A DNA stretch of 64,000 nucleotides from Rhodanobacteraceae bacterium (GCA_016713135.1 JADJPR010000001.1:1-64000); one strand, 5' to 3'. Shown: positions 1-9,551, counted from the first letter of the stretch. Translations and numbers: made by a program. Notes: generated by a model from the sequence alone, not told the origin.

Positions 1-180
1 ATAACTCCCCTGCACGACCTTGATGGTCAGTCGACCGCCGTTGTGCAGCGGATACAGCGCCAGCGCCTGTTGCAGCGTGCCTACGCTGTTGACGCACAGC
101 TCGATGGCGCGAGCAGGGGGGCTGCCCAGTGCTGCCCATCCCAGTACGATGGCCAGCAACCCGCGTGCAATCGTCTTCAT
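1..180 (-). CDS. Secreted beta-helix-like protein, N-terminal part only (gene runs off the left edge)
   Basis: Reading leftward from an ATG at 180 there are 60 open codons up to the window edge. The first 26 residues form a clear Sec signal peptide: MKTIARG, a run of Leu/Ile/Val/Ala, then an APA-like end near PPARA. The mature part starts IELCVNSVGTLQQAL and continues to IKVVQGSY. This matches the opening of right-handed parallel beta-helix proteins, where a 'sequence of entries' precedes repeated coils. Similar openings are seen at 19.4-20.85 kb in this window. The family call is inference from 35 mature residues. The C-terminus is not visible, so a GFE tail cannot be tested. The gene lies downstream of, and on the same strand as, the kinase at 292-3000, with a gap of about 110 bases. 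Confidence 0.55.
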   Translation of the reverse strand, partial: MKTIARGLLAIVLGWAALGSPPARAIELCVNSVGTLQQALALYPLHNGGRLTIKVVQGSY

Positions 181-291
181 TTGGCATCGTCCAGAGCTTC
201 GATACCGGACCCTTACGAAGTTCCGAAGCGGTGACTGCCAAGTGATCGGGTTGGATCCGCAGCCGCCGCGCTCTATTGCCAGCGCATTGAG

Positions 292-3000
292 CTACCGTGT
301 GGTGGCCTGCGCCCTGGATTGCAGCCGTTCCAGGTCCGCCTGGATCTGGCGCAAGGGGAATGCGGTTCCCACCCACCGGGATTGATACAAGGCCTCGGCT
401 TGCCGCAGGCGACTGACGGCGAGGTCCGGCTTGCCCCCTGCTTCCGCCAGCGCGGCTTCCTGCTCCAGCCAGCGAGCCTGGTCGATTGGCCCGGCGCCAT
501 CCGGCAAAGCTCTTTGACTCAGTGCCAGTTCCGCACCGGCATTGCTGAGATCACCGTGCAACAGCGCCCGACGAGCGGCGAGCAAGTGCCAGCGCGTTGC
601 GGCTCGCCCCCCCAGAGCCAGCGCCCCGTCGCGCATGTCGTTCAGCCAGGCCTCGGCCTGCGGGCGCTGATCGAGGCGCAGTGCCGCCTCTATCCGGTTC
701 AAGGTGATGGCGATGCAAGGGGGCGTTGATGCGTCGCTGGCGCAGAAAACCTCGGCCGCTTGCTCGAGCTCGCTGGCTCCGGCTTCTGATTCCCCATTGG
801 CGAGCAACGCCAACCCGAGCGCGTTGTGAACCGCGGCGACATTGGCACTCTTGATAGGACCCGAATGGGCCAGCAACTGGCGATACTCATCTCGGGCCAG
901 CTCGAACCGCCCCAATTCGGCATGCGCATTGGCCAGTTCCCATCCCAACCCCTGGGCGATCACGCTGTCCAGACCGCGCAGTGCAACGGCGCGCTGGAAG
1001 GCGTGTTGCAGCACCGGCTCCGCCTCGCCCGAACGCCCCAGGTCCGTCAGTACGCCGGCGTATTGCTGCTCGGCATACAGGCGTATGGCAGCAGGGGTTT
1101 GTTCACCCAGGCGTCGGGCCAGGTCCATGGCCTCGGCGGCCGGTGCCTCGGCCAGGTCACTATGGCCGGTGGCACGCAAGGTCGATGCTCGAACGCCGAT
1201 GACCATGATGGTCTGGGCGGCCACATCGCCTGCCGCCGAACGGACCAGCCCGATTATTTCGAGGTTGCGAGCATCCAGGGCCTCATAGCGACCCTCAACT
1301 AACTCGTAGTCATTGAGAAAACTCAGGGCATCGGCCAGAGGCAGTCGACCCGCAGGGCCGCTGTCGCGCAATGTGCTGATCGCCTGCTGCAGCGACGGCA
1401 GGGCATCGTCCTGGCGATCGAGCACCAACCGGAAATGCGCCAGTCGGGCTTGCGCGGCAGCGACCAGCACCGCGGTGCCCTCGGGGTCCGAATCCACGCA
1501 GGCACCCGTTCGACAGGAGCGCGCTGCACCTGCCAGGGTCAGGACTCGCTGCAAGGCAGCCTCGGCCTGTTCCCGCTCGTCGAGGGAAACGTAGGCCGAA
1601 CCCAATTTGGACCACAGGCGTGCGGCCAGTGCAGGTGGCAGCTCCGTCTCGTTCTGCAGCCGCTCGCGGACGCCGGCCAGCAGATCGGTCGCGCGGGTGT
1701 CGCCGCCTTTGGCCAGATAGGGATCAGCGCCCAGGAAGACGTCCTCGAGCATCGTCAGCGAGGTCTCCAGCCGCGCCTCGGCGATACGCAGCCGGGCGGA
1801 CTCGCGCAAGGTCGCCACGACACCAACCGCCAGCGCCAGCAGCACTGCCAACGAGGCGGCCACCGGCATCCGATGGCGCCACACGAAGCGGCCCAGTCGA
1901 TAGCGCCAATCACCCTCTCGCGCCAGTACCGCCTCGCCACGCAGGTGGCGGTTCAGGTCGTCGGCCAATGCGGTCACGCTGGCGTAGCGCTCGTCGGGTC
2001 GTGTGGCCAGCGCGCGGCGGGCGATCCGTTCCAGATCACCTGTCAGCTGCCGCGCCAGCACGGGTACCGAGCAGCGCCGTCGGGCAGCCAGGTCGATCCG
2101 TTGCGGGTCCTGCCTGGCGTGCCTGCCACTGAAGGCGGCCTGCAGACGCGGCAAGGACTCGCCAGCGGTGGCCGCGCCGGACTCCCAGCGCAGACCGGTC
2201 AGCAGCTCAAACAGCAGCAGTCCAAGCAGATAGACATCGGTCTGCGTCGTGATCGGGCCGCGCTGCAGCTGCTCTGGCGCTGCGTAGTCGGGGGTCATCA
2301 GCGCGATGACGCTGCGGGTGACCGCGTCGCCATCGGCGTCGATCAACTTGGCGATACCGAAGTCGAGCAGCTTGACCTGGCCATCGGCGGTGACCAGCAC
2401 ATTCCCCGGCTTGATGTCGCGGTGCACGACCAGATTCTGATGCGCATAAGCTACTGCGGCGCAGATCTGCAGCAGCTCGATGCGTTGACGCAGGGGCAGT
2501 TCCCGCCGATCGCACCAGGCCAGCAACGGCTCACCCGCGATCAATTCCATGGCGAACCAGGGCCGCTCGTCGGCGGTCATGCCGCCATCGAGCAAGCGCG
2601 CGATGTTGGGGTGGTCCAGCCGCGCCAGGATGTCGCGCTCTTGCAGGAAGCGGCGCAGGACCTCCTCGCTGTCCATGCCGCGCTTGATCAGCTTCAAAGC
2701 AACCGGCCTGCGCCCCACGCCAGACTCCGGCTGCGCCCGATAGACGGTACCCATGCCGCCGCTGCCGATTCGTTCGCCAACCCGGTAGCGCCCGATCAGG
2801 CGGCCTGGCCAGGGATCCCGCGGCTCGACCCGAGCCTTGCTGCCGCGCAAGAGCTCGTCCGGCGACTCGTCGGCCGCCAACAAGGCAAGGACCTCCCTGC
2901 GCAGATCTGCATCCTGGCCGCATTGGGACTCGGCCCAGTAACGCCGTTCCGACTCAGGCTCATCCAGTGCTGCGCAGGCGATCTCAAGCGCCCGGCGCAT
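292..3000 (-). CDS. Transmembrane Ser/Thr protein kinase with TPR-like C-terminal domain
   Basis: This 902-residue protein has an N-terminal eukaryotic-like kinase domain at about residues 70-360. Visible motifs are the Gly loop GSGGMG, VALK lysine, catalytic HRDIKPGN, DFG and the APEQ motif. One membrane span (about 375-400, around MPVAASLAVLLALAVGVV) separates it from about 490 residues of helical TPR-like repeats that presumably face the periplasm. The layout is common for PknB-like kinases in proteobacteria. It lies 48 bases downstream of the ECF sigma gene on the same strand, so the two form one operon. In ECF43-type systems (EcfP-PknT of Vibrio) the kinase phosphorylates and activates the sigma factor. 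The same relationship here is inference. Sensing ligands are unknown. Confidence 0.9.
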   Translation of the reverse strand: MRRALEIACAALDEPESERRYWAESQCGQDADLRREVLALLAADESPDELLRGSKARVEPRDPWPGRLIGRYRVGERIGSGGMGTVYRAQPESGVGRRPVALKLIKRGMDSEEVLRRFLQERDILARLDHPNIARLLDGGMTADERPWFAMELIAGEPLLAWCDRRELPLRQRIELLQICAAVAYAHQNLVVHRDIKPGNVLVTADGQVKLLDFGIAKLIDADGDAVTRSVIALMTPDYAAPEQLQRGPITTQTDVYLLGLLLFELLTGLRWESGAATAGESLPRLQAAFSGRHARQDPQRIDLAARRRCSVPVLARQLTGDLERIARRALATRPDERYASVTALADDLNRHLRGEAVLAREGDWRYRLGRFVWRHRMPVAASLAVLLALAVGVVATLRESARLRIAEARLETSLTMLEDVFLGADPYLAKGGDTRATDLLAGVRERLQNETELPPALAARLWSKLGSAYVSLDEREQAEAALQRVLTLAGAARSCRTGACVDSDPEGTAVLVAAAQARLAHFRLVLDRQDDALPSLQQAISTLRDSGPAGRLPLADALSFLNDYELVEGRYEALDARNLEIIGLVRSAAGDVAAQTIMVIGVRASTLRATGHSDLAEAPAAEAMDLARRLGEQTPAAIRLYAEQQYAGVLTDLGRSGEAEPVLQHAFQRAVALRGLDSVIAQGLGWELANAHAELGRFELARDEYRQLLAHSGPIKSANVAAVHNALGLALLANGESEAGASELEQAAEVFCASDASTPPCIAITLNRIEAALRLDQRPQAEAWLNDMRDGALALGGRAATRWHLLAARRALLHGDLSNAGAELALSQRALPDGAGPIDQARWLEQEAALAEAGGKPDLAVSRLRQAEALYQSRWVGTAFPLRQIQADLERLQSRAQATTR

Positions 3001-3048
3001 GCGTGCGGTATCGACGGAATCGCCTTCGCGGTTCGGCTCGGATTTGGC

Positions 3049-3717
3049 TCATCGGCACTCTCGCGCGCTCGCCGGCACAATTTGACACGCTCCTCGGCTG
3101 TGCTCAGCGCAGCGTGGCGCTGCGATGGCTGTTACGCAAGCAGTGTTGTTGCGCTGCCACTCAGCCGCCCCGATCGCGTTCAACAGGAACATACGGGCCG
3201 TTCGCCATTGGCGAAATGCCGTGCGCTCGGATAGACCCTGCAACTGTGCCACTTCGGCGATTGGCAGTCCGCCGAACAGATGCAGCTGTGCCAGTTCGGC
3301 CAGACCCGGATCGACGCGGCTCAGGTCGGACATCACCTGATCCAGCAGCAAGACATCGAAAGGATCTTCCCCGAGGACCTCGTCGGCAGCATCGAGGGCC
3401 AATGGCTGCACGCCATCGCCACGCTTTTCTGCATGGCGATGGCGCGCGCGATCGACCAGCACCTGGCGCATGGCGCGCGCCGCCAGGTTGCAATAGTGCG
3501 CTCGGCTCTCGATCGACAAGGCGCGGCCTTGCAAGCGCATCCAGGTTTCGTTGACCAGTTCGGTCGTACACAAGGTTTGTCGAGGCCCGACCCGCAGCAG
3601 CAGATGCGCGCGCGCGTGGAACTCGTCGTACAACCTGACAAACAGTCGATCGGACGCACTGGCATCTCCGCTACGCAGTGCCTCGATCAAGCCAACGATG
3701 GAGTCCGGTTCAGGCAT
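3049..3717 (-). CDS. ECF-family RNA polymerase sigma factor (Sigma70_ECF / TIGR02999 type)
   Basis: The 222-residue product shows the region-2 features of the Sigma70_ECF family: LVNETWMRL, then HYCNLAARAMRQVLVDRARHR. Region 4 follows with LAQLHLFGGLPIAEVAQL and an HTH at LSERTAFRQWRTARMFL. The 'ARAMRQVLVDRAR' block typifies sigma factors encoded beside Ser/Thr kinases and lacking an anti-sigma factor. No anti-sigma gene is seen. It is the first gene of a two-gene operon with the kinase at 292-3000. The C-terminus runs some 30 residues beyond region 4 with no recognisable feature. Phosphorylation by the partner kinase is a likely mode of activation by family analogy, but it is not shown by the sequence. 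Confidence 0.88.
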   Translation of the reverse strand: MPEPDSIVGLIEALRSGDASASDRLFVRLYDEFHARAHLLLRVGPRQTLCTTELVNETWMRLQGRALSIESRAHYCNLAARAMRQVLVDRARHRHAEKRGDGVQPLALDAADEVLGEDPFDVLLLDQVMSDLSRVDPGLAELAQLHLFGGLPIAEVAQLQGLSERTAFRQWRTARMFLLNAIGAAEWQRNNTACVTAIAAPRCAEHSRGACQIVPASARECR

Positions 3718-3998
3718 GCCGTGCCCTGTGGACGGGTCGGCACCATTTCAGCACGAACCGGGCCTGCAGAATCAACCGGTCTTGCGCCGGCAACAGACCC
3801 GGCGGTGCGTCGCGGCGCAAGGAGGCGTCATGGCACCGCTATGGCGAAAGTGAGACCGATCAAGATTGCGCGGCATGCCGCGCGATCGGTCGAACGCCCG
3901 GCGGCTGCGCCGAAGGGCCAAAAGCAACGCAGCATCCGGGTCGAAAGACGCGGAAATCAATCAAAGTACTTTCAGCACACCACACCAGGATCGCCGCC

Positions 3999-4379
3999 AT
4001 GACCGACGCCCTGCACCCACCGCTGCCGCCCACCGAGCTGGCCGCGTTGACCCTGGCGCTGCGCGCTCTGCTGTCGGCGCTGCCGCCACAGCAGCCGCTG
4101 CCGACTTACCACGAGGTGACGCGTGCCTTGCGGCTGAAGCCGCCGCATACGGTCTACCGCGTGATTCAGGCGCTGGAGCAATCGATGCGCGAGGATGCTG
4201 CTGCCGGGCGGCCATTGCTCGCCGCGCGCGTGGTCAGCCGCGTTCGCGACGGACTGCCCGCGCCGGGCTTCTTCGATCTGGCCAGGCGGTTGGGACTGCA
4301 CGTTGGCGCCGAGAGCGGCCCGACTGCCCGGGCCTTTCACCAGACGCAGTTACGGAGGCTGGACGAGCAGCGCGGTTGA
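3999..4379 (+). CDS. Small conserved protein, possibly winged-helix-like, function unknown
   Basis: The start at 3999 is chosen because an AGGA element lies eight bases upstream (3987-3990) and similarity-like features begin here. The longer open frame to the left is unlike protein. The 126-residue product has an N-terminal helical part (LAALTLALRALLSALP), an HTH-like stretch around YHEVTRALRLKPPHTVYRVIQALE, and a distinctive block GRPLLAARVVSRVRDGLP followed by APGFFDLARRLGL. I have an impression of small proteobacterial proteins with a GRP-LLA-VVS--GLPAPGFF block, but cannot name a family. There is no signal peptide or membrane segment. It stands alone between a divergent sigma operon and a convergent secreted-protein gene. 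Confidence 0.7.
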   Translation: MTDALHPPLPPTELAALTLALRALLSALPPQQPLPTYHEVTRALRLKPPHTVYRVIQALEQSMREDAAAGRPLLAARVVSRVRDGLPAPGFFDLARRLGLHVGAESGPTARAFHQTQLRRLDEQRG

Positions 4380-4428
4380 GCCCGGGCCCCGGCACGCTGC
4401 GCAGGCAGCGGGCCGGGGATGCAGAGGC

Positions 4429-7224
4429 CTACTCGAAGCCGTCGAAGAACAGCCCCTCCTGGCAGGATTCGACGCGGATGTCGTCGACATACCAGCCATG
4501 CGGCAGGGTGCCGGTGGAGGAATCGGTGATTGCGCGGAAACGGAACCGCACGCTCTGACCGGCGAAAGGCGAAAGGTCGAAGCTGCCAGTGCTGTAGGCC
4601 TGGGTGCCGCACCAGGCGCCCTGCCCGCTGGCCAGCGGGCCGTCGTAGAAGTCGCCAAGCTGGGCAGTTGGGCTAAGCGCGGTCCAGGTGCCACCGCCGT
4701 TGGTCGAAACCTCGACGAAGCCGCCGTCGAAACAGGCCGTTGCGCCGTTTGGCTCCAGGGTGACGTCGTGACGGAAGCGCAGCGTGTGCGCCACGCCGCT
4801 GGCGGGGAGGCTGATTGCCGGCGACAGCAAGCGCTGATCGGACGCCGTGGTCACGCCTTGCGCCAGCCAGGCGAAGGTGCCGCTCGACGGGCGGGCGGTG
4901 CTGCGGGTCCAGGTGGTACCAGCCGCCGGATCGGTGGTCCAACCGTTGACGCCGTTCTCCACGTTGTCGAAATAGGTGTTGCGCAGTACCGTGCCGAGCG
5001 CGCAACTGCCGGCGGCGGGGCGGGTGGTGAAGGTGGCCGCTGCGGAGTTGCTGCCGGCACCGCACAGGTTGCTGCCGCGCACACGCCAGTGATACTCGGT
5101 ACCCGGCTGCAGCGCTGTGGTCACCTGGACGCTGGTCGCGCTGGTGGGTGCGCTGGTGAACACGATGTTGCTGAACCCGGCATCGGTGGCGACCTCGGCG
5201 ACGTAGGTGTCGGTCTGCGCGCTGGCGGTCCAGGTCAGGGTCGGGAACAGCACCTGGTTGAGCGCGCCGCTGGCGGGCGCTTGCGCGGTGGGCGCGGCGG
5301 GCGCGTCGGAGAAGACCTGCAGCGCCAGGTTGCGCGAGCGCGTCTGCGCCGGAGATGTGCTGGTGCCGGTGACCGCGAAGGTGTAACTGCCGGCCGCCAC
5401 GCCGGTGGTGCCGATGGTCAGCGTGGACGAACCGGGCACCGGGTTGATGGTCGCCGGCGAGAAGCTCGAGGTAGCGCCGGCGGGCAGGCCGGTAGCTGCC
5501 AGCGTGGTCTCGCTGGTGAAACCTTCGTAGCCGTGTGCATCGACGGTGTAGACGGCGTCCGCCGGCGCGCAGACGGCGCGCGAGGCGGGCGCCGCGGCCA
5601 CGCCCAGGCTGGGATCGCCGCAGCCGGGGAACTTGAACGAACCGGCGCGCATGGTCCATTGGGTCCCGGAGGTGGCGAAGAACTCGTTGACGTACCAGAA
5701 GGTGCAGTCGTCACTCGGGTCCAGGTTCATCGAGGTGTAGTCGCCCCAGCGGCGGGTGCCGGCGGTGTGGCCGCCGCCGCCGGTGACGAAGATGCCTTCG
5801 CCCTGGGTCATCTCGTTCAGCGGATCGCTCTCCAGGCGGCCGGTGTAGTGCACGCTGGGGAACAGGGTCGGACCGCCGGCGCTGTAGCCGAATCCCAGGT
5901 TGCCGTTGCTGTCCTGCGCGATCGAGCCCATCCAGCGGTGGATGCCGTCGGTGATGCCCGGCGCGAAGGTGCTGTCCTGGTAAACCACCGCATTGGCGCC
6001 AGGGTTGCGGATCTCCCACCAGCGCATGCCGGCCATCGCCGGCGCGGCCTCGACCGATTGATTGGTGACGATCGACTGGTAGCTGCCGAAATTGCGGTAG
6101 GCCGCGCGATGCACCGGACGCTGGCGGTAAGACAGGATGTCGACTGCCCCGAGCGGTGCCGGCTGCGGGATGCAGGAGCGTCCGCTGCACGGGAAGATGG
6201 TGTCGTAGGGCGCGATCGGCAATGTCGCAACCACCTGGAACGAGGAGTTCGCCGGGGTGGTGAAATCGAGCACGAAGGCCCACAGCGCCAGCGCGTCCTG
6301 GGCGGCGCCATACGGGCCGCCATTGTCCATCGCGCCGAGATACCAGGCGGGCGATCCCGGCGGCGGCAGCGCGCCGCCGTCCAGGTCCGCCGGCAGCAGG
6401 CCATCGCCGGAGAACTCGTCGACCGGAACCGAGAAGTTGATCAGGGTCGGGTTGGCGACGCCGTCGAGCATCTGCTGGCGGTCGATCGCGTAGGCACCGA
6501 TCAGGCTCGCGTTCACTTCACGGGTGCTGATCAGGTAAGCGTTTGGCCACACGCCGTACTTCGGGTAGTCGGGGAACGTCGGGGTGACGAAGGCCCAGCG
6601 GTAATAGGTGCCGAGTGGATCGCTGCTGGTGGAGAGCGCCACGCAGTTGAAGAAACCGGGACCGGTACTGTCGGAGAACTGGGTCAGCAGCCAGCGGTCC
6701 GCGAGCTGGTCGTGCAGCACGATCGGGTCGCCGGCGTTCTCGGTTTCGCAGGCACCGCCGAAGCCAGTGAACAGGGTGTTGATGTTGGCGGGGCCGAACA
6801 TCGATGTGCCGGTCTTGTTGAAGATCTGGAACGACGCATTGGCCATGCGCACGTAGTGGTTGGGACCGACGTCGCCGACCGGATCGGGTGGATTCGCCGT
6901 GCCGGTGCCGACGTTGAAATTGGCGATCGCCGGCGGGATGGCGCGCAGGCCCTCGATGCGCGACTGCACCCGGCCGTCGGCATCCTGCGGGCCGTAGCTC
7001 GGCTTGCCTGGCGGATCCGGATCGATCATCAGGGTGCCGAAGAAATCACCGAAGGCATCCGCTGGCGGCTTGACCGGAATATCGCGCAGCGGTGGCGACA
7101 CATCGAACTGGACGGCCGTGGTGGCGGAACGGAAAGTGCCACGCTCGGCGTCTGCGGCGGAAGCCGTCAGGGGGAGCAAGAGGGCGATGGCCCAGGCGCT
7201 GCAGACCGGGATAATCCTCGACAT
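4429..7224 (-). CDS. Large secreted multidomain protein with FN3 domain and C-terminal GFE motif
   Basis: The start at 7224 gives a good signal peptide (MSRIIPVCSAWAIALLLP to TASA); the frame upstream is not protein-like. In order, the 931 residues contain a roughly 550-residue N-terminal domain probably of propeller type (VGDVGPNHYVRMANASFQIF, DRWLLTQFS). Then comes an Ig-like stretch (about 560-650) and a fibronectin type III-like domain (TDTYVAEVATDAGFSNIVF, LQPGTEYHWRVRG). A beta-sandwich of MAM/immune-inhibitor-A type follows (LRFRHDVTLE, VEVSTNGGGTWTAL, WYVDDIRVESC). It ends exactly in EGLFFDGFE. It is probably secreted or surface attached. The substrate is unknown and I see no protease motif. 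It stands alone, convergent with 3999-4379. Confidence 0.85.
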   Translation of the reverse strand: MSRIIPVCSAWAIALLLPLTASAADAERGTFRSATTAVQFDVSPPLRDIPVKPPADAFGDFFGTLMIDPDPPGKPSYGPQDADGRVQSRIEGLRAIPPAIANFNVGTGTANPPDPVGDVGPNHYVRMANASFQIFNKTGTSMFGPANINTLFTGFGGACETENAGDPIVLHDQLADRWLLTQFSDSTGPGFFNCVALSTSSDPLGTYYRWAFVTPTFPDYPKYGVWPNAYLISTREVNASLIGAYAIDRQQMLDGVANPTLINFSVPVDEFSGDGLLPADLDGGALPPPGSPAWYLGAMDNGGPYGAAQDALALWAFVLDFTTPANSSFQVVATLPIAPYDTIFPCSGRSCIPQPAPLGAVDILSYRQRPVHRAAYRNFGSYQSIVTNQSVEAAPAMAGMRWWEIRNPGANAVVYQDSTFAPGITDGIHRWMGSIAQDSNGNLGFGYSAGGPTLFPSVHYTGRLESDPLNEMTQGEGIFVTGGGGHTAGTRRWGDYTSMNLDPSDDCTFWYVNEFFATSGTQWTMRAGSFKFPGCGDPSLGVAAAPASRAVCAPADAVYTVDAHGYEGFTSETTLAATGLPAGATSSFSPATINPVPGSSTLTIGTTGVAAGSYTFAVTGTSTSPAQTRSRNLALQVFSDAPAAPTAQAPASGALNQVLFPTLTWTASAQTDTYVAEVATDAGFSNIVFTSAPTSATSVQVTTALQPGTEYHWRVRGSNLCGAGSNSAAATFTTRPAAGSCALGTVLRNTYFDNVENGVNGWTTDPAAGTTWTRSTARPSSGTFAWLAQGVTTASDQRLLSPAISLPASGVAHTLRFRHDVTLEPNGATACFDGGFVEVSTNGGGTWTALSPTAQLGDFYDGPLASGQGAWCGTQAYSTGSFDLSPFAGQSVRFRFRAITDSSTGTLPHGWYVDDIRVESCQEGLFFDGFE

Positions 7225-7369
7225 CGGCGCACACCAGCAGAGTTGGGGACGGCAACATAACCCGACCTGTCGTGCATGGCCAGTGCCTGCGCGCAGACCA
7301 GGTGGACGCACACGGGCGAACGGGCGAGCATCGCGGCAAGCCGGCGGTCGCGCCGGAGGAGCTGAGCGG

Positions 7370-8158
7370 ATGAAGACCTTCCTCAAGGTGCTGTTCGGAC
7401 TGGCGCTCGCCGGCGCCGGCATGGTCGCTTTCGTGTTCTGGCTGACCGCCGACCTGCCCAAGGCTGCCGACCAGTTCCTTGGCCGCATTGCCAAGGGCGA
7501 CTACGAGGGCGCGCTGGCGCTGACCACGCCGGATTTCCGCGCCAGCACCGATCGCGATGCGCTGGAGCAATTCGCGCGCAGCAACGCACTCGATGGCTAC
7601 CGCAGCGCCAGCTGGTCCGCGCGCTCGATCGAGAACAACGTCGGCAAGCTCGAAGGCACCCTGACGCTGGCCACCGGCGAGATCCCGGTGACCATGCAAC
7701 TGGTCAAGGGCGAGGACGGCTGGCAGGTGCAGAACCTGAGCAAGGCGGCAGCCGGTGCGCGCACCCAAAGCGAGGCTCCGCCTGCGCGCGCCGTGGTCGC
7801 CGCTCCCGACAATGCCACGCAGCACGCGCTGATCAGCGGCACCCTGCAGGCACTGGCCGACTCGATCAACGGGCAGGACTTCGGGATCCTGCATTCGCAC
7901 GCGAGCCGCCGCTTCCAGGCAGTCGCCGACCCTGCACGGCTGGCCGAGGTCTTTCATGAATTTGTCGAACAGGAAGTGGATTTCAGCGTGCTGCAATCGC
8001 TGCAACCGGAGATCGAGCGCTCTTCAGTCAGTTCCGACGCCATCCTCTTCCTTGGCGGCTACTACGACACCCAACCTTCGCGCACGCGCTTCGAGCTGCA
8101 GTACGAGCGCGAGGGCGAGGACTGGAAACTGATCGAGATCGACGTGCAGGTGCGCTGA
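7370..8158 (+). CDS. Membrane-anchored protein with two NTF2-like (DUF4864/DUF4878-type) domains
   Basis: GGAGGA at 7355-7360, nine bases before the ATG, fixes the start. Residues 5-27 are a membrane anchor (FLKVLFGLALAGAGMVAFVFWL). Residues 30-130 look like an NTF2-like fold (FLGRIAKGDYEGALALTTPDF, then GWQVQNLSKA). Residues 145-262 look like a second copy (LQALADSINGQDFGILHSHASRRFQ, then WKLIEIDVQVR). Such domains are usual in small periplasmic proteins of unknown job. The next gene starts about 20 bases downstream on the same strand, suggesting a two-gene operon with the Sel1 protein. The family-level call is from pattern only. Confidence 0.75.
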   Translation: MKTFLKVLFGLALAGAGMVAFVFWLTADLPKAADQFLGRIAKGDYEGALALTTPDFRASTDRDALEQFARSNALDGYRSASWSARSIENNVGKLEGTLTLATGEIPVTMQLVKGEDGWQVQNLSKAAAGARTQSEAPPARAVVAAPDNATQHALISGTLQALADSINGQDFGILHSHASRRFQAVADPARLAEVFHEFVEQEVDFSVLQSLQPEIERSSVSSDAILFLGGYYDTQPSRTRFELQYEREGEDWKLIEIDVQVR

Positions 8159-8177
8159 GTCAGGGGTGAGAAACCGG

Positions 8178-9548
8178 ATGCGCCTGCGCTCGAAGTTCTG
8201 GCTGGTGCTGCTGCTCGTGATCGCCGCGCGGGCCGGCACCGCGGCCGACCCCGAGGCCAGCTATCGCCAGGGCGAGGCGCTGGGCCGGGCCGGCGACTAT
8301 GCCAGAGCGCTCCCTTGGATCCGCCAGGCCGCAGAGTCTGGCCATGCGCAGGCGCAGTTCACCCTCGGCAGCATGTACGCCTTCGGCCAGGGCGTGGACG
8401 AATCGAAAGCGACCGCGCGCGCCTGGTACGAGAAGGCGGCGGCGCAACATCACCCGCGCGCGCTGTTCAACCTCGGGCTGTATCACGACCGCGGCATCGG
8501 CGTGGCCGAAGACCGGCCGCGCGCATTGATGTTCTACAAACTCGGCGCGTTGGCCGGCGATGGCCAGGCCAGCTACAACGCGGGGCAGTTGCTGGTTCTC
8601 GGCGACGGGGTGCAGGCCGATGCGCGTGAGGGCCTGCGCTACTTCCGGATCGCGGCGGACCTGGCGATCCCGCAGGCGCAGATGGCGCTCGGCTGGGTGC
8701 ACGAGCGGGCAATCGGTGTCGACCGCGATGTGCCGACGGCGCTGGACTGGTATGCGCGAGCGGAAGCCGGCGGGCTGGAAAAGGCCGTCGACCTGCGCAT
8801 CGCGCTGGCGCGCCGGGTCAACGACGAGGCGCTGGCAATCGAGCGGGACGGCCACGCGCTGCAGGCGCTGGCGCAGTTCGACCTGGCCTGCCGCCACGCC
8901 GAATACAACGCCTGCTACAACGCCGGACGCATGCGCTACAGCGGCAAGACGGTGGCCAAGGACCTCGTGCGCGCGCGTCCGGACCTGGCACAGGCCTGCC
9001 GCTGGGCCATCGGGCGCGGCTGCCTCGGACTGGTCGGCCTGCTGATGCAATCGGTGCCGCTCGCCAGCGATGACCTGGCGCTGCTGCGCAAGTTCATGAG
9101 TGAGACCTGCGAACTCGGCGACCAACAGTCCTGCTTTTATTTCGCGTGGATGAAGACCCAGGGACAGCTCGGCATGTACGACCCCGGCGGCGCGCAGAAG
9201 CTGCTGGCGCAGGCCTGCATGAACCACGGCTACGAGCCCGCCTGCGGCCCATGGATGGCGATGTACAACGCCTCGCTGCCGCAGTCTTCCGGGAACAGCG
9301 GCTCGGGCGAGATGAACATCCTGGAGAAAGGCATCCTCGGCGTGCTCGGCGTGATCGCGGGCCTGGGCTCGGCGGGCCAGGTGTCGAGCGGCAGCTATTC
9401 CGGGGCGTCGAGCTATTCGCCGCCAGCCTACAGCGCTCCGTCCGGCGGCTACTCGCCGCAGGACAACGCCGACTTCCAGCAGTTCATCCAGTCGGTCAGC
9501 AGCTATGGCACGCCGGGCAACTGCCGCGCGGGCAATCCTTATTGCTGA
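8178..9548 (+). CDS. Secreted Sel1-repeat protein with Ser/Gly/Tyr-rich tail
   Basis: The ATG at 8178 follows AGGGG with suitable spacing and opens a signal peptide (LRSKFWLVLLLVIAARAGTA). A GTG at 8166 is an alternative. Residues about 30-220 hold at least four Sel1-like repeats: AQFTLGSMYAFGQGVDES, ALFNLGLYHDRGIGVAED, ASYNAGQLLVLGDGVQAD and AQMALGWVHERAIGVDRD. A Cys-rich middle follows, then a low-complexity tail rich in Ser, Gly and Tyr ending in NCRAGNPYC. Sel1 proteins are scaffolds for protein-protein contacts, and the partner here is unknown. The last 33 bases of the gene lie inside a 36-bp sequence that recurs exactly at 16716-16751. That is why the gene's end is a candidate insertion site. 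Confidence 0.85.
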   Translation: MRLRSKFWLVLLLVIAARAGTAADPEASYRQGEALGRAGDYARALPWIRQAAESGHAQAQFTLGSMYAFGQGVDESKATARAWYEKAAAQHHPRALFNLGLYHDRGIGVAEDRPRALMFYKLGALAGDGQASYNAGQLLVLGDGVQADAREGLRYFRIAADLAIPQAQMALGWVHERAIGVDRDVPTALDWYARAEAGGLEKAVDLRIALARRVNDEALAIERDGHALQALAQFDLACRHAEYNACYNAGRMRYSGKTVAKDLVRARPDLAQACRWAIGRGCLGLVGLLMQSVPLASDDLALLRKFMSETCELGDQQSCFYFAWMKTQGQLGMYDPGGAQKLLAQACMNHGYEPACGPWMAMYNASLPQSSGNSGSGEMNILEKGILGVLGVIAGLGSAGQVSSGSYSGASSYSPPAYSAPSGGYSPQDNADFQQFIQSVSSYGTPGNCRAGNPYC

Positions 9549-9551
9549 GCG
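9516..9551. repeat. 36-bp perfect direct repeat, left copy
   Basis: Bases 9516-9551 are identical to 16716-16751. This copy encodes the last ten residues (GNCRAGNPYC) and stop of the Sel1 protein on the plus strand. On the minus strand it contains a TAA at 9541-9539, matching the stop used by the DUF547 gene at the other copy. It behaves like one end of an integrated segment. Confidence 0.9.

Noticed and set aside
4195..7260. 1021-codon plus-strand open frame opposite the FN3/GFE protein
   Set aside because: Antisense shadow; it also overlaps the end of the small conserved gene. No signal or domain.
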